This document shows, piece by piece, positions 45,281-54,908 of a stretch of 64,000 nucleotides of DNA (position 1 is the first letter of the stretch; each line of letters begins with the position of its first letter). Made by a program: the position numbers and the translations under genes. The notes under the pieces were generated by a model, which did no database searches, was not told the origin of the DNA, and was given only the letters and a program-made list of their open reading frames with translations. The stretch comes from JAJPKK01 sp963844635. Lineage in GTDB: Bacteria; Pseudomonadota; Alphaproteobacteria; Rhizobiales; Xanthobacteraceae. Location of the stretch: positions 310,001 to 374,000 of the forward strand of contig CAWJPD010000011.1 in the NCBI GenBank assembly GCA_963844635.1. Reading direction: 5' to 3'.

Positions 45281-46897
45281 TCATTGCGGAGGAATGATCG
45301 CCCATCCGATCGACATCACTCGCTTGCCGAGCCGCATCGGGAAGGTGAGCGGCGCCTGCATGACGGCGCGACCGGCAACACTCGCATATTGGGCCGGCAT
45401 GTTGTCCGCGTCACCGACCCAGACCACGGCGGCGCCGTTGCGCCTAAGATCGGCAACGTCGATCCACGGCGCGCGCGCCGGATCGCCATCGATCAAGGTG
45501 CGCGGGTGATCGGCGCCATAATGTCCGATATTGCCGCCGAGCCACATGCTGCCGACCACGTAATGAAGCCGTCGGCTGGTCGCCGCATGGAAGCGGTCCG
45601 AAATCTCCGCCGCGAGGCGATCGCCAGGAAACAGCTCGGCGCGATATTGTCGATCGAACCGCGGCAGCACGTCCCAATGCAAGAAAAAGCTCAGTGCATA
45701 AAGGGCCGTCACCGCGCCCCACACCCCGATCACCTGCCTTAGACAAGTCCGGTCGATCCGCGAACCTACCGCAACCACGAGCCAAGCCCCGAAATAGAGC
45801 CACAGTGGATATCCCCACATGCTCACCAGTTCGCGCCCACTCACGGCCGAAGCGGCGATGAGGGTCGCGGCCGGCCCGAAGGCGAGCAGCGCCAGGATGC
45901 GTCGGTCGTAATCGTCCGCGGTGCTCACGCATGATCCCGAAAGGTTGCAGACCTTTCGGACAAAGATCATGCGCAAAATCAAGGAGAACCGAGCGGGAGG
46001 CGGTTCAAGTTGAACGCATCCCGCTCGACCCTGCGGGTCGCGGGGGCGGCTGAACAGGGGCAGCGAGATCGCCAGCGCCGGGAGCAGCCAGAACAACTGG
46101 CCCGCCGCGAAAAGCGCAGGTGCCGTTAAGCGACCCGCCAGTCCCGCGACCGGCCGCGCCCGGGCCTCGGCATATTGGAATGGCAGGAAATCGTGTCCGA
46201 CGAGCCACACGAGGTGCGGCGCCATGGTTGCCAGCGCGACCGCGAGCGCAACATAGGGACCCGGCGTGGCGAAGCTTCGACGCGCCCTGGCGTCGACGAG
46301 CATGAACACCGCGAGAGGCAGTCCCAGAATGACAACAAAATACTTCGCCCAGAAGGCCAACCCGAGCGCGGCGCCGAGCACGGCCCAATATCCCGTCCGC
46401 CCGGTCCGCAACGCGCGATGGAAGGCGAGGCCGGCGAGCGCCCAGAACGGCAGCTGCACGACATCATGATTGAATTTCGGCGCGGTGAAATTGAAATAGT
46501 GCAAGCCGTCGATGATCAGGATCGCGGTGAGCGCGGCCGCAGCCCCTGCGAGCCGCAGCACCAGCGCCCAAACGCCGGCGAAGGCTGCGATCACGCTGAG
46601 TTGCGCCAGCGCGTAATAGGCAAGGTCGCGGCCGGCCGCGCGGTTTGCGAGTTCGACCAGCCACCAAGGGAGCGGCGGCAGCTTGTCGTAGCCGAGTTGC
46701 CATTCCGGTCCGTAAGTGAGCGCCTCGATGAGATCGAGCGGCAGGTTTGGATAGGACGCGGACGGCAGGATGATCCAGATCGCCGCGTGGGCCGCGGCAA
46801 ACAGGGCGAACCAAGTCCACGGCCGCTGCTCGACCGCACGCCGGGCGTCGGCCGCGAAGGTCGGCGCACTCTCGATCGCGGAGGCACGTGTCAGCAA
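45281..46897 (-). CDS. GT39-like membrane glycosyltransferase with in-frame repeat insert
   Basis: 538 residues, ArnT/PMT-like family of lipid-linked sugar transferases in the inner membrane. It starts MLTRASAIESAPTF; the family region PEWQLGYDKLPPLPWWLVE (about 65-83) and many hydrophobic helices follow, with FNFTAPKFNHDVVQLPFWA at about 135-153. Residues 291-323 (RAGCVQLEPPP...NLSGSC) are the translation of a 99-base palindromic repeat (45928-46026). The family sequence resumes as DDYDRRILALLAFGPA, so the insertion kept the frame. Upstream flank LFSRPRDP is a loop, so folding may tolerate it. Sugar and acceptor unknown. Confidence 0.82.
   Translation of the reverse strand: MLTRASAIESAPTFAADARRAVEQRPWTWFALFAAAHAAIWIILPSASYPNLPLDLIEALTYGPEWQLGYDKLPPLPWWLVELANRAAGRDLAYYALAQLSVIAAFAGVWALVLRLAGAAAALTAILIIDGLHYFNFTAPKFNHDVVQLPFWALAGLAFHRALRTGRTGYWAVLGAALGLAFWAKYFVVILGLPLAVFMLVDARARRSFATPGPYVALAVALATMAPHLVWLVGHDFLPFQYAEARARPVAGLAGRLTAPALFAAGQLFWLLPALAISLPLFSRPRDPQGRAGCVQLEPPPARFSLILRMIFVRKVCNLSGSCVSTADDYDRRILALLAFGPAATLIAASAVSGRELVSMWGYPLWLYFGAWLVVAVGSRIDRTCLRQVIGVWGAVTALYALSFFLHWDVLPRFDRQYRAELFPGDRLAAEISDRFHAATSRRLHYVVGSMWLGGNIGHYGADHPRTLIDGDPARAPWIDVADLRRNGAAVVWVGDADNMPAQYASVAGRAVMQAPLTFPMRLGKRVMSIGWAIIPPQ
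45928..46026 (+). repeat. Palindromic repeat (A+C) inside the GT39 gene
   Basis: 99 bases, 33 codons: module A (GCATGATCCCGAAAGG...CCTTTCGG...GATCATGCGC) and module C (GAGCGGGAGGCG...GCATCCCGCTC). It is antisense to the gene and lies in its open frame. Same size as the intergenic copy 29497-29594. Confidence 0.85.
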
Positions 46898-46948
46898 AAG
46901 GCAGAAACCCCCAGTCTGCGACCGCTTCGCGGCGCCTTTCTGAAATTA

Positions 46949-47088
46949 GCGCACGATCCCGTAAAGTTGCAGACTTTTCGGACAAGATCATGCCCAAAAT
47001 CAACACGCATCCGTCGTCGAGCGCAGTCCGCGACGGGTGCGCAGAACATAATCGAGCGGGAGGCAATTCAAGGTGAACGCATCCCGCT
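46949..47088 (+). repeat. Modular palindromic repeat (A+B+C)
   Basis: Full copy 50 bases upstream of the GT39 start: A (GCACGATCCCGTAAAG...CTTTTCGG), B (CGCATCCGTCGTCGAGCGC...GCGACGGGTGCG), C (GAGCGGGAGGCA...GCATCCCGCT). Confidence 0.8.
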
Positions 47089-47260
47089 GTGGCACGCGGC
47101 GGCGCGCGGGCCGCCTGTCCTGCGAACAGCTTAACCAAACGGGACGAGAATGGGAGTGGCCCCGCTCATCGCCTGCATTGCGCATGCCGATCCTGGTCGG
47201 CACGCGTCCAATCTAGAATCGATCGAAGCGGCAGGTTGACTTGCACGAGGGGTGGCCCTG

Positions 47261-47358
47261 GCGCATGATACCGAAGTTGCAGACTTTTCGGACCAACATC
47301 ATGCGCAAAATCAAGGAGATGCGAGGGGCAAGCAATTCAAACTGAACGCCTCCCGCGC
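47261..47358 (+). repeat. Modular palindromic repeat (A+C), partly decayed
   Basis: Module A (GCGCATGATACCG...CTTTTCGG...ATCATGCGC) and a weakened C (GCGAGGGGCAAGC...GCCTCCCGC). It ends 25 bases before the HAD gene start. The rest of the gap between the GT39 and HAD genes (46898-47382) shows no gene. Confidence 0.7.
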
Positions 47359-47382
47359 TGGCTGCTGCCGCAGCCGCCTTAC

Positions 47383-48294
47383 ATGCTGCCGCGCGCGATC
47401 AAGCGCCCGACCATCGACCTCACCGCAATGCGCGCCGGTTCTTTCGAGCTCATCGATTCATTTTCCGAGATCGCATCCCGCTACGATCTCGTCCTTTGCG
47501 ACATCTGGGGTGTCGTGCATAACGGGGTCGCAGCGTATTGCGATGCCTGTGAGGCGCTGACGCAGTTCCGCGCAACCGGCGGGACGGTGATCCTGATCAC
47601 CAATGCGCCGCGGCCCACCCCTTGGGTGGCGCGACAGCTCGACCACCTCCACGTGCCGCATGAGGCGTATGATGGCGTGATGACGTCCGGCGACGTCAGT
47701 CGAGAGGTTGTATCGGCGCGCGGCGGCGCCGTTTACCACATCGGCCCGGAGCGGGACCTGTCGATCTTCGACGGTATCGACATCCGTTTCACCGGCATCG
47801 ACACTGCCGATTACGTTGTCTGCACCGGCCTGTTCGACGACGTGACCGAGACCCCTGACGACTACGACGGCTTGCTGGCGAGCATGCATTCTCGCGCCCT
47901 CTTCATGCTGTGCGCCAATCCGGACCTTGTCGTCGCCCGCGGTGACGATCTCGTCTACTGCGCGGGAGCGGTTGCCGATCGCTATGCCGCCAAGGGCGGG
48001 GACGTGCTTTACGCTGGTAAGCCGCATCGGCCGATCTACGACGCGGCCCTTGCCAAGGCGGCTGCGGCGCGCGGCGCCTTGACCGCGGGGCAGCGGACGC
48101 TCGCGATCGGAGATTCGTTGCGCACCGACATCTCCGGCGCGCTGGCGCTTGGAATTGACGCCCTGTTCGTCGCCGGCGGCATCCACGCTGAAGAACTGGG
48201 TCGTGTCGGCAAAATTTCCGCTCCCGCGCTCGCCGACGCATTCGCCACGGCGGGAGTGACGCCCGATGCGGTGACGATGCGGCTCAAATGGTGA
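47383..48294 (+). CDS. HAD-superfamily hydrolase, class IIA (NagD-like)
   Basis: 303 residues, intact. Nucleophile motif I in YDLVLCDIWGVVHNG (about residue 39), motif II TNAPRP, and motif III/IV AGKPHRPIYDAAL with IGDSLRTDISGA. It matches the HAD group found next to ribF-ileS in rhizobia. The start is uncertain: 47431 (MRAGSFELIDSF) is an alternative. Substrate unknown, a small phosphate ester expected. Confidence 0.85.
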   Translation: MLPRAIKRPTIDLTAMRAGSFELIDSFSEIASRYDLVLCDIWGVVHNGVAAYCDACEALTQFRATGGTVILITNAPRPTPWVARQLDHLHVPHEAYDGVMTSGDVSREVVSARGGAVYHIGPERDLSIFDGIDIRFTGIDTADYVVCTGLFDDVTETPDDYDGLLASMHSRALFMLCANPDLVVARGDDLVYCAGAVADRYAAKGGDVLYAGKPHRPIYDAALAKAAAARGALTAGQRTLAIGDSLRTDISGALALGIDALFVAGGIHAEELGRVGKISAPALADAFATAGVTPDAVTMRLKW

Positions 48295-48353
48295 ACCGAG
48301 GGTGCGCGGCGAACCGGTATCGGGGGCGCTGCTCCCGGGCGGGCGTCCGGGAC

Positions 48354-48737
48354 TCAGTCGCCGAACACTGCCTGGATCTTGCTCAGCAAGGTCAGCGCAT
48401 TGAAGGGCTTGACGATGTAGTTGCTGACGCCGGCCTTTTTGGCCGCGATGACATTCTCCGTCTTCGACTCTGCGGTCACCATGATGAACGGCGTCCGCGC
48501 GAGGCCCGGGTCGACCCGCACTTCCTTGAGCAACTCGTAACCGGTCATCGGATCCATGTTCCAGTCCGAGATCACGAGGCCGTAGCGGCGGCCGCGCATC
48601 TTGCCGAGCGCCGTTGCCCCATCGGTCGCGTCATCAACGTCCGTGAAGCCGATCTGCCTGAGCAGATTGCGGATGATCCGGACCATCGTACTGTAGTCAT
48701 CGACCACCAGGACCGGCATGGTCAGATCGAGCGCCAT
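48354..48737 (-). CDS. CheY-like single-domain response regulator
   Basis: 128-residue receiver domain with no output domain. Acidic pair VVDDYS, phospho-acceptor Asp58 in ISDWNMDPM, Thr in VTAES and Lys in VKPFN. ATG at 48737 gives the better spacing from GGGA; 48743 is possible. Most like chemotaxis CheY, but no other chemotaxis gene is near. Confidence 0.83.
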   Translation of the reverse strand: MALDLTMPVLVVDDYSTMVRIIRNLLRQIGFTDVDDATDGATALGKMRGRRYGLVISDWNMDPMTGYELLKEVRVDPGLARTPFIMVTAESKTENVIAAKKAGVSNYIVKPFNALTLLSKIQAVFGD

Positions 48738-48961
48738 AGCCATTCCCGTTAGGCTGCCAGGACCACCGCACCCCGAACCTGCAAGGCGCCGGATCACACC
48801 GGCGTGGCCCAGAATTGCTGTCTCTCTGCGCGGGGAAATTATCACCGCGCCTTGAACATCGAGTTAATCCCGGCGCAGAATCATCGCCTGTGGCCGGCGG
48901 GCGGGCGGGTCGGGGCGGCCTGCGGTCGTGCTTTTCCCGATCCGGGGGTGGCCCGCACTAG

Positions 48962-49100
48962 AGCGGGGCGCGTTCAGCTTGAATCGCCTCAAGCTCGATT
49001 ATGTTCTGCGCACCCGTCGCGGACTGCGCTCGACGACGGATGCGTGTTGATTTTGCGCATGATTGTTCGAAAAGTCTGCAACCTTACGGGATCATGCGCT
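48962..49100 (-). repeat. Modular palindromic repeat (A+B+C), reverse
   Basis: Reverse-orientation full copy: C (GAGCGGGGCGCGTTCAGC), B (GCACCCGTCGCGGACTGCG...CGACGGATGCG), then A (GATTTTGCGCATGATTGTTC...GGATCATGCGC). It is in the leader region of ribF. The remainder of the 48738-49212 gap has no gene. Confidence 0.8.
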
Positions 49101-49212
49101 ACGCGGATTCGATGGCTGGTCGTCGTCTGCTGGTCGATGCCGCGCGAGCTTGACTCGCGTCGATGCTGCCCGGCACCGTCCCGCCGATTTGGTCGATCAC
49201 GGGTGGACAAGG

Positions 49213-50239
49213 ATGCAGACCGGGCCGCCACGTTTCGTGGCCGTGCACGAGGTACTCGAAGCGCCGCCCCACGCCGGACCCTTGCGCGGCAGCGTCATGG
49301 CGATGGGCAATTTCGAAGGCGTGCACCGCGGCCACCGCGCCGTGATTGCGGCTGCCGTCAGCCGCGCGCGTGCGCTGGGCCGGCCCGCCGCGGCGGTCAC
49401 GTTCGAGCCGCATCCCCGCGCATTTTTTCATCCGGATGAGCCGCTGTTCCGCCTCACCGACACCCCTGCGAAGCTGCGTCTCCTCGCGACGACCGGTCTC
49501 GATGGCGCGATCGTGATGAAGTTCGATGCCGCGCTTGCGGCTCTCGCGCCCCAGGAGTTCGTCGCCCGCGTGCTGATGGAGCGGCTCGCCGTGGCAGGAA
49601 TAGCTGTCGGCTTCGACTTTCGGTTCGGCGCCGCCCGGGGCGGTTCCGCGGCCGATCTCAAGGAGGCCGGCGCGCGGCTGGGGTTCGAGGTGGACGTTGT
49701 TCCGCCGCTCACGGATGGCGGACAGCGCATCTCATCGGGCGCCATCCGCGCAGCGCTTGCCGCCGGCCACCCGGACCAGGCGGCCGACTGGCTTGGCTAT
49801 CCCTGGTTCGTCACTGGCACCGTCGTGCATGGCGACCGCCGTGGGCGTGAACTCGGCTATCCGACCGCAAATCTGCGGCTGGACCCGGGGTGCGACCTGC
49901 GCCACGGCGTCTATGCCGTGCGCGTGGCACTCGACGGGCGCCGGATCGATGGCGTCGCCAATTTCGGGCGGCGCCCGATGTTCGACGCCGGAATCGTGCT
50001 GCTCGAAGTCCACCTGTTCGATTTCTCCGGAGACCTTTACGGGCGAAGCCTCGATGTCGCGGTGATTTCCTGGATCCGGCCGGAATTCAGGTTCGATACC
50101 ATCGACGGGCTCGATTCATCGAATGGACGAGGATTCGCGGATCGCCCGCATGGCGCTCGCGCGCGCAGGCGACGCCTTCCCCGTACTCGGCGCGGTAACG
50201 CCGCTCGCCGCCGGCGCCGATGCGAGCGGAGCGACATGA
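49213..50239 (+). CDS. ribF: Bifunctional riboflavin kinase/FAD synthetase, frameshifted at 3' end
   Basis: Converts riboflavin to FMN, then FAD. N-terminal nucleotidyltransferase: MAMGNFEGVHRGHRAVI and the later ISSGAIRAALAAG; C-terminal kinase: VVHGDRRGRELGYPTANL and HGVYAVRV, ending with FSGDLYGRSLDVA. ATG at 49213; the upstream open frame comes from the repeat. An extra G near 50114 (CTC-G-ATTCATC) shifts the last ~40 residues; repaired, the protein ends GAVTPLAAGADASGAT at 50239, about 342 residues. Confidence 0.93.
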
Positions 50240-50416
50240 CAGCTTTTCGCGCCGTCATCCCTATGATACGAACGCCGACATGGACTCATGCGATCGCCTC
50301 GCACGCCGGCTCGCCTCGGGCATACGGCTGATTAGAAGCCCGGCCTCCGCTACCTGATTTCGGGTGGGCGGAGGGCCGGGATCAGCCGTGTTTCCCAATT
50401 CTCAGGTTGAGCCGCC

Positions 50417-53400
50417 ATGACCGAAACCACCCGCGACTACAGCGAGACGCTGTTTTTGCCGAAAACCGATTTTCCGATGCGCGCCGGGCTGCCGCAGAAG
50501 GAGCCTGAGATCCTTGCCTATTGGCAGCAGATCGGCCTTTACGCGCGTTTGCGACAAGCGGCGGCCGGACGGCGCAAATTCGTGCTGCACGACGGGCCAC
50601 CCTATGCCAATGGCAATATCCACATCGGCCACGCGCTTAATAAGATTCTCAAGGACGTGGTGACAAAATCCCAGCAAATGTTGGGCTTCGATTCGAATTA
50701 TGTCCCCGGCTGGGACTGCCACGGCCTGCCGATCGAATGGAAGATCGAGGAGGAGAACTATCGCGCCAAAGGACGGATGAAGCCCAATTTCGCCGATCCC
50801 GCGGCCATGGTGGCGTTCCGGCGCGAATGCCGCGCCTATGCGGAACACTGGCTTGGCGTGCAACGCGATGAGTTCCGCCGCCTCGGCGTGGAAGGCGACT
50901 GGGCCCATCCCTACACCACGATGGACTTCGCGGCCGAGGCGCAGATTGCCGCCGAGCTGATGAAATTCGCGGCCAACGGCACGCTTTATCGCGGCTCCAA
51001 GCCGGTCATGTGGTCGGTGGTGGAAAAGACCGCGCTCGCCGAAGCCGAGGTCGAATACGAGGATTTCGTCAGCGATACCGTGTGGGTGAAGTTTCCGGTG
51101 CGTCGCTCAGCTACCGACGAAAGCGGCGACGCGCACCGGCTCGCGGGCGCCTGCGTCGTGATCTGGACCACGACGCCGTGGACGCTTCCGGGCAATCGCG
51201 CCATCAGCTATTCGGACCGCATCTCCTATGGAGTGTACGAGGTGACGGAGGCGCCCGACGGCAATTGGGCAAAGCCTGGCGACCAATTCCTGCTCGCCGA
51301 TGCCCTGGCTGACACGGTGATGAAGCAGGCCAAGATAGTGGACACCGTGCTCGCTCCAGGCTTCACGCGCCTTGCCGACGTGCGGCCTGACACGCTTGCC
51401 AATTTGGTGTGCGACCATCCGCTGAAATCGCTGGGCTATGCGTTCCAGGTGCCGCTGCTCGCCGGCGAGCATGTCACCGAGGATGTCGGCACCGGCTTCG
51501 TCCACACCGCGCCGGGCCACGGCCGTGAAGACTTCGACCTGTGGACGGCCAGCAGCCGGGAACTGGAGGCGCGCGGCATAGCGACCGCGATCCCTTACAC
51601 GGTCGATGGTGACGGTTTCTTTACCGACCAGGCGCCCGGTTTCGGCCCGCGCGACACCGGCGGCAAGCCCAAGCGCGTCATCACCGACAAGGGCGACAAG
51701 GGCGACGCCAACGAAGCGGTGATCAAGGCTTTGATCGCGGCCGGGATGCTGGTCGCGCGCGGCCGGCTCAAGCATCAATACCCGCACTCCTGGCGCTCCA
51801 AAAAGCCGGTGATCTTCCGCAACACGCCGCAATGGTTCATCGCCATGGACCAGCCGATCGCCGGCGTGGACGGCACGGCCCTGCCAGGAGATACCCTGCG
51901 CGCCCGCGCGCTCGCCGCGATCAAGATGACACGCTGGGTTCCGCCCCAGGGCGAGAACCGCATCACCGGCATGATCGCGAGCCGCCCCGACTGGGTGATC
52001 TCGCGCCAGCGTGCCTGGGGCGTGCCGATCGCGGTCTTTGTCCGCGAGCGCGCGGACGGCACCGCCGAACTCCTCAGGGACGCGCGGGTCGATGCCCGCA
52101 TTCTCGCGGCCTTCGCACAGGAAGGTGCCGACGCCTGGTATGCAGCCGGTGCCCGCGAGCGCTTCCTTGGCGAACTCGCGAACGAGGACTGGCGCAAGGT
52201 CGATGACATCCTCGATGTCTGGTTCGATTCGGGTTCGACCCATGCCTTTGTTCTGGAGGACCACATCCACTTTCCGGGATTCGCCGGCCTCCGCCGCCCG
52301 GTGAACGGCGGCACGGATACTGTGATGTATCTCGAAGGGTCGGACCAGCACCGCGGCTGGTTCCACTCCTCGCTGCTGGAAAGCTGCGGTACGCGCGGCG
52401 TGGCACCCTATGATGTCGTGCTCACGCACGGCTTCGTGCTTGACGAGAACGGCCGCAAAATGTCGAAGTCGCTCGGCAATGTCGTGGCGCCCCAGGACGT
52501 GATCAAAGCCTCGGGTGCCGACATCCTGCGGCTCTGGGTGTGCGCCTCCGACTATGCCGACGACCTGCGCATCGGGCCGGAAATCCTAAAAACCACGATC
52601 GAGACCTACCGCAAGCTGCGCAACACGTTGCGTTGGATGCTCGGAAACTTGGCGCATTTTCGCAGCGAGGACCGCGTCGACCCCACGGCCATGCCCGCCC
52701 TTGAGCGCTATATGCTGCACCGGCTCGCCGAGCTCGATGAGAGCATCCGCAAGAGCTACGCGGAATTCGACTTCAAGCGGGTATTCGCTGTCGTGAACCA
52801 GTTCATGACGGTCGATCTTTCGGCCTTCTATTTCGATATCCGCAAGGACGCGCTCTACTGCGAGCCGATCTCGTCAGTTACCCGCAAAGCGGCGCTGACG
52901 CTCATCGATCAATTGTTCCGTGCGAGCATTGCCTGGCTTGCGCCGATGCTGTGCTTCACCGCCGAGGAGGCCTGGCTGTCGCGACATCCGGGGACCGCGG
53001 ACTCGGTCCATCTTGAAATATTTCCGGCCATCCCGCTGACTTGGCGCGACGACGCTTTGGCGCGAGCATGGAGCGAAATCCGGCGGGCCCGCCGCGTCGT
53101 GACCGGTGCGCTTGAGATCGCGCGGGCGGAAAAACGGATCGGCGCCAGCCTGGAAGCATCGCCAACCTTGCATATTTCCGACCCGCAACTGCTCGAGCTC
53201 ATCGCCGCGGAACTCGAAGGACGGCGCGGTGAGATCGGGATGGCGGAGATTGCCATCACCTCGGCGGCAAGGATTGAACCGGGAGCGGGCCCGGACACCG
53301 CGTTTCGGCTCGCCGACGTGCCGGGGGTGGCGGTGACCGTCGGTCGCGCCAGCGGCCGCAAATGCGCGCGATCATGGAAAATTTCGCCTGATGTCGGGAC

Positions 53401-53482
53401 CGATCCCGAGTACCCCGATGTGACGCCGCGCGATGCGCAGGCATTGCGCGAATGGGAGGCCGCCCATGCCGCGGCGTTGTGA
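50417..53482 (+). CDS. ileS: Isoleucyl-tRNA synthetase
   Basis: 1021 residues, intact class Ia synthetase. HIGH motif in ANGNIHIGHALNK, KMSKS in ENGRKMSKSLGN, editing domain near VIWTTTPWTLPGNRAISYS, and WFDSGSTH. The C-terminal zinc-ribbon of the enterobacterial enzyme is degenerate: GRKCARSWKISPDVG keeps one Cys and the second pair is absent. Between ribF and lspA, the usual order. Confidence 0.98.
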   Translation: MTETTRDYSETLFLPKTDFPMRAGLPQKEPEILAYWQQIGLYARLRQAAAGRRKFVLHDGPPYANGNIHIGHALNKILKDVVTKSQQMLGFDSNYVPGWDCHGLPIEWKIEEENYRAKGRMKPNFADPAAMVAFRRECRAYAEHWLGVQRDEFRRLGVEGDWAHPYTTMDFAAEAQIAAELMKFAANGTLYRGSKPVMWSVVEKTALAEAEVEYEDFVSDTVWVKFPVRRSATDESGDAHRLAGACVVIWTTTPWTLPGNRAISYSDRISYGVYEVTEAPDGNWAKPGDQFLLADALADTVMKQAKIVDTVLAPGFTRLADVRPDTLANLVCDHPLKSLGYAFQVPLLAGEHVTEDVGTGFVHTAPGHGREDFDLWTASSRELEARGIATAIPYTVDGDGFFTDQAPGFGPRDTGGKPKRVITDKGDKGDANEAVIKALIAAGMLVARGRLKHQYPHSWRSKKPVIFRNTPQWFIAMDQPIAGVDGTALPGDTLRARALAAIKMTRWVPPQGENRITGMIASRPDWVISRQRAWGVPIAVFVRERADGTAELLRDARVDARILAAFAQEGADAWYAAGARERFLGELANEDWRKVDDILDVWFDSGSTHAFVLEDHIHFPGFAGLRRPVNGGTDTVMYLEGSDQHRGWFHSSLLESCGTRGVAPYDVVLTHGFVLDENGRKMSKSLGNVVAPQDVIKASGADILRLWVCASDYADDLRIGPEILKTTIETYRKLRNTLRWMLGNLAHFRSEDRVDPTAMPALERYMLHRLAELDESIRKSYAEFDFKRVFAVVNQFMTVDLSAFYFDIRKDALYCEPISSVTRKAALTLIDQLFRASIAWLAPMLCFTAEEAWLSRHPGTADSVHLEIFPAIPLTWRDDALARAWSEIRRARRVVTGALEIARAEKRIGASLEASPTLHISDPQLLELIAAELEGRRGEIGMAEIAITSAARIEPGAGPDTAFRLADVPGVAVTVGRASGRKCARSWKISPDVGTDPEYPDVTPRDAQALREWEAAHAAAL

Positions 53483-54010
53483 ATGACGGTCCTTGAGCGC
53501 CCCGCCCCGCGCGCCATCACGCCGCTGCGCCTCGGTATTGCTGCAGCGGTCGCCGCGGTCACCCTCGATCAAGCCGTAAAGCTTTGGCTACTCTATAGTT
53601 TCGACCTTCCGGGCCGCGGGCGAGTGGCGCTCGCGCCCTTCCTTGACCTCGTGCTCGCCTGGAATACCGGGATCAGCTACGGGCTGTTCCAGCAGGTCGG
53701 CCCATTCGGACAATGGGCCTTGTTCGCGCTCAAAGTGGTTGCCGTCGTGCTGATGGGCCTGTGGCTAGCGCGGACCGGCTCGCGCTTGTCCGGTCTAGCG
53801 CTAGGCCTGATCATCGGGGGCGCCGTTGGCAATGCGATCGACCGGCTTGTGCACGGCGCTGTGATGGATTTTGTGCTGTTTCATATCAGCGCAGCGTCCT
53901 GGACGTTACAGTGGTATGTCTTTAATCTGGCTGACGCGGCGATCGTAGCCGGGGTCGCCGGACTGTTGATCGAGTCCTTGCTCACGCGTGACGCCGTAAA
54001 AGCGCCCTGA
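53483..54010 (+). CDS. lspA: Lipoprotein signal peptidase
   Basis: 175-residue inner-membrane aspartyl peptidase that cleaves prolipoprotein signal peptides. Catalytic Asp120 (GNAIDRLVHG) and Asp151 (FNLADAAI) are present; four hydrophobic segments. The start directly follows the ileS stop (zero-base gap), so it is translationally coupled. Confidence 0.96.
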   Translation: MTVLERPAPRAITPLRLGIAAAVAAVTLDQAVKLWLLYSFDLPGRGRVALAPFLDLVLAWNTGISYGLFQQVGPFGQWALFALKVVAVVLMGLWLARTGSRLSGLALGLIIGGAVGNAIDRLVHGAVMDFVLFHISAASWTLQWYVFNLADAAIVAGVAGLLIESLLTRDAVKAP

Positions 54011-54120
54011 AGTGTTCAGATAAGATCAACTAGTAAAAGGCATTTTCCCGATGAGCACCGGTCGGGCACAGGAATGCCGCTGTCGCCACCGTTGCAATGG
54101 GATGGGATGGGGGAACGGCC

Positions 54121-54879
54121 ATGCCGCAGAATCGAAAAGGGGTCTATGCAAGGAACGCAATCGGCGCGGTGATCGGCGCGCTGTTGATCGTCGCCACGGG
54201 CATCAATGTTGTCCGGGCAGCCGATGACGACGACGATGCCCTTCCGGACGTGAAATTGATGCGCCGCTTTATGCATGCGCTCGGCCTCAACAATGGATCT
54301 GAGGGACTGGAAAGCTACAAGGAGCGCCCTCCGCTTGTCGTCCCGCCCACCCGCGACCTGCCGCCGCCGGCTTCGGGCAATTCCCTCATTCAGAACAACC
54401 CCGCTTGGCCTGTTGATCCCGACGTCAAGAAAGTCGAATCACAAAAGAAGGCCAAGATGGAACAGCGCCGCCTCAACAATCCAAATCCGATGATTAACGA
54501 GGAAGGCCGTTCGCTCACGCCGGCAGAATTGCAGGCCGGCAAGACTGCCACGCCGCCGACCACCACGCCTTTCAATCAAAATGCCGCCGCCGGTATTGGT
54601 CAGGATCAGTCGTCGCCGAGCGAGCTTGGTTTTACCGCCAGCATGTGGAAGGGACTGGTTGGCATCGAAAAGTCGATCAGCAAGGAACCGGAAATCGCGA
54701 AATTCGACCGCGAACCGGCCCGCGCCTCGCTGACCGATCCGCCACCCGGGTACCGCACGCCATCCCCGGCGCAACCTTATGGAACCAATCTCTCGAAGCT
54801 GAAGCCCGCCGCGACCCCAGGCGATCGGCAAACGGAAGGCACGCAAGGCAATCCGGTCGGAGTACAAACCGGCCGATAA
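54121..54879 (+). CDS. Secreted proline-rich protein, unknown function
   Basis: 252 residues from ATG at 54121 (GGGGGAA upstream); the frame is open to 54097. Signal-anchor segment about residues 12-32 (IGAVIGALLIVATGINVV). The rest is hydrophilic, rich in Pro, Asn and Lys, with no clear fold. Relatives occupy the same place, between lspA and the M16 peptidases, in rhizobia. Function unknown. Confidence 0.7.
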   Translation: MPQNRKGVYARNAIGAVIGALLIVATGINVVRAADDDDDALPDVKLMRRFMHALGLNNGSEGLESYKERPPLVVPPTRDLPPPASGNSLIQNNPAWPVDPDVKKVESQKKAKMEQRRLNNPNPMINEEGRSLTPAELQAGKTATPPTTTPFNQNAAAGIGQDQSSPSELGFTASMWKGLVGIEKSISKEPEIAKFDREPARASLTDPPPGYRTPSPAQPYGTNLSKLKPAATPGDRQTEGTQGNPVGVQTGR

Positions 54880-54908
54880 TAAAGACAATAAATCGGAGTG
54901 GACAACAG

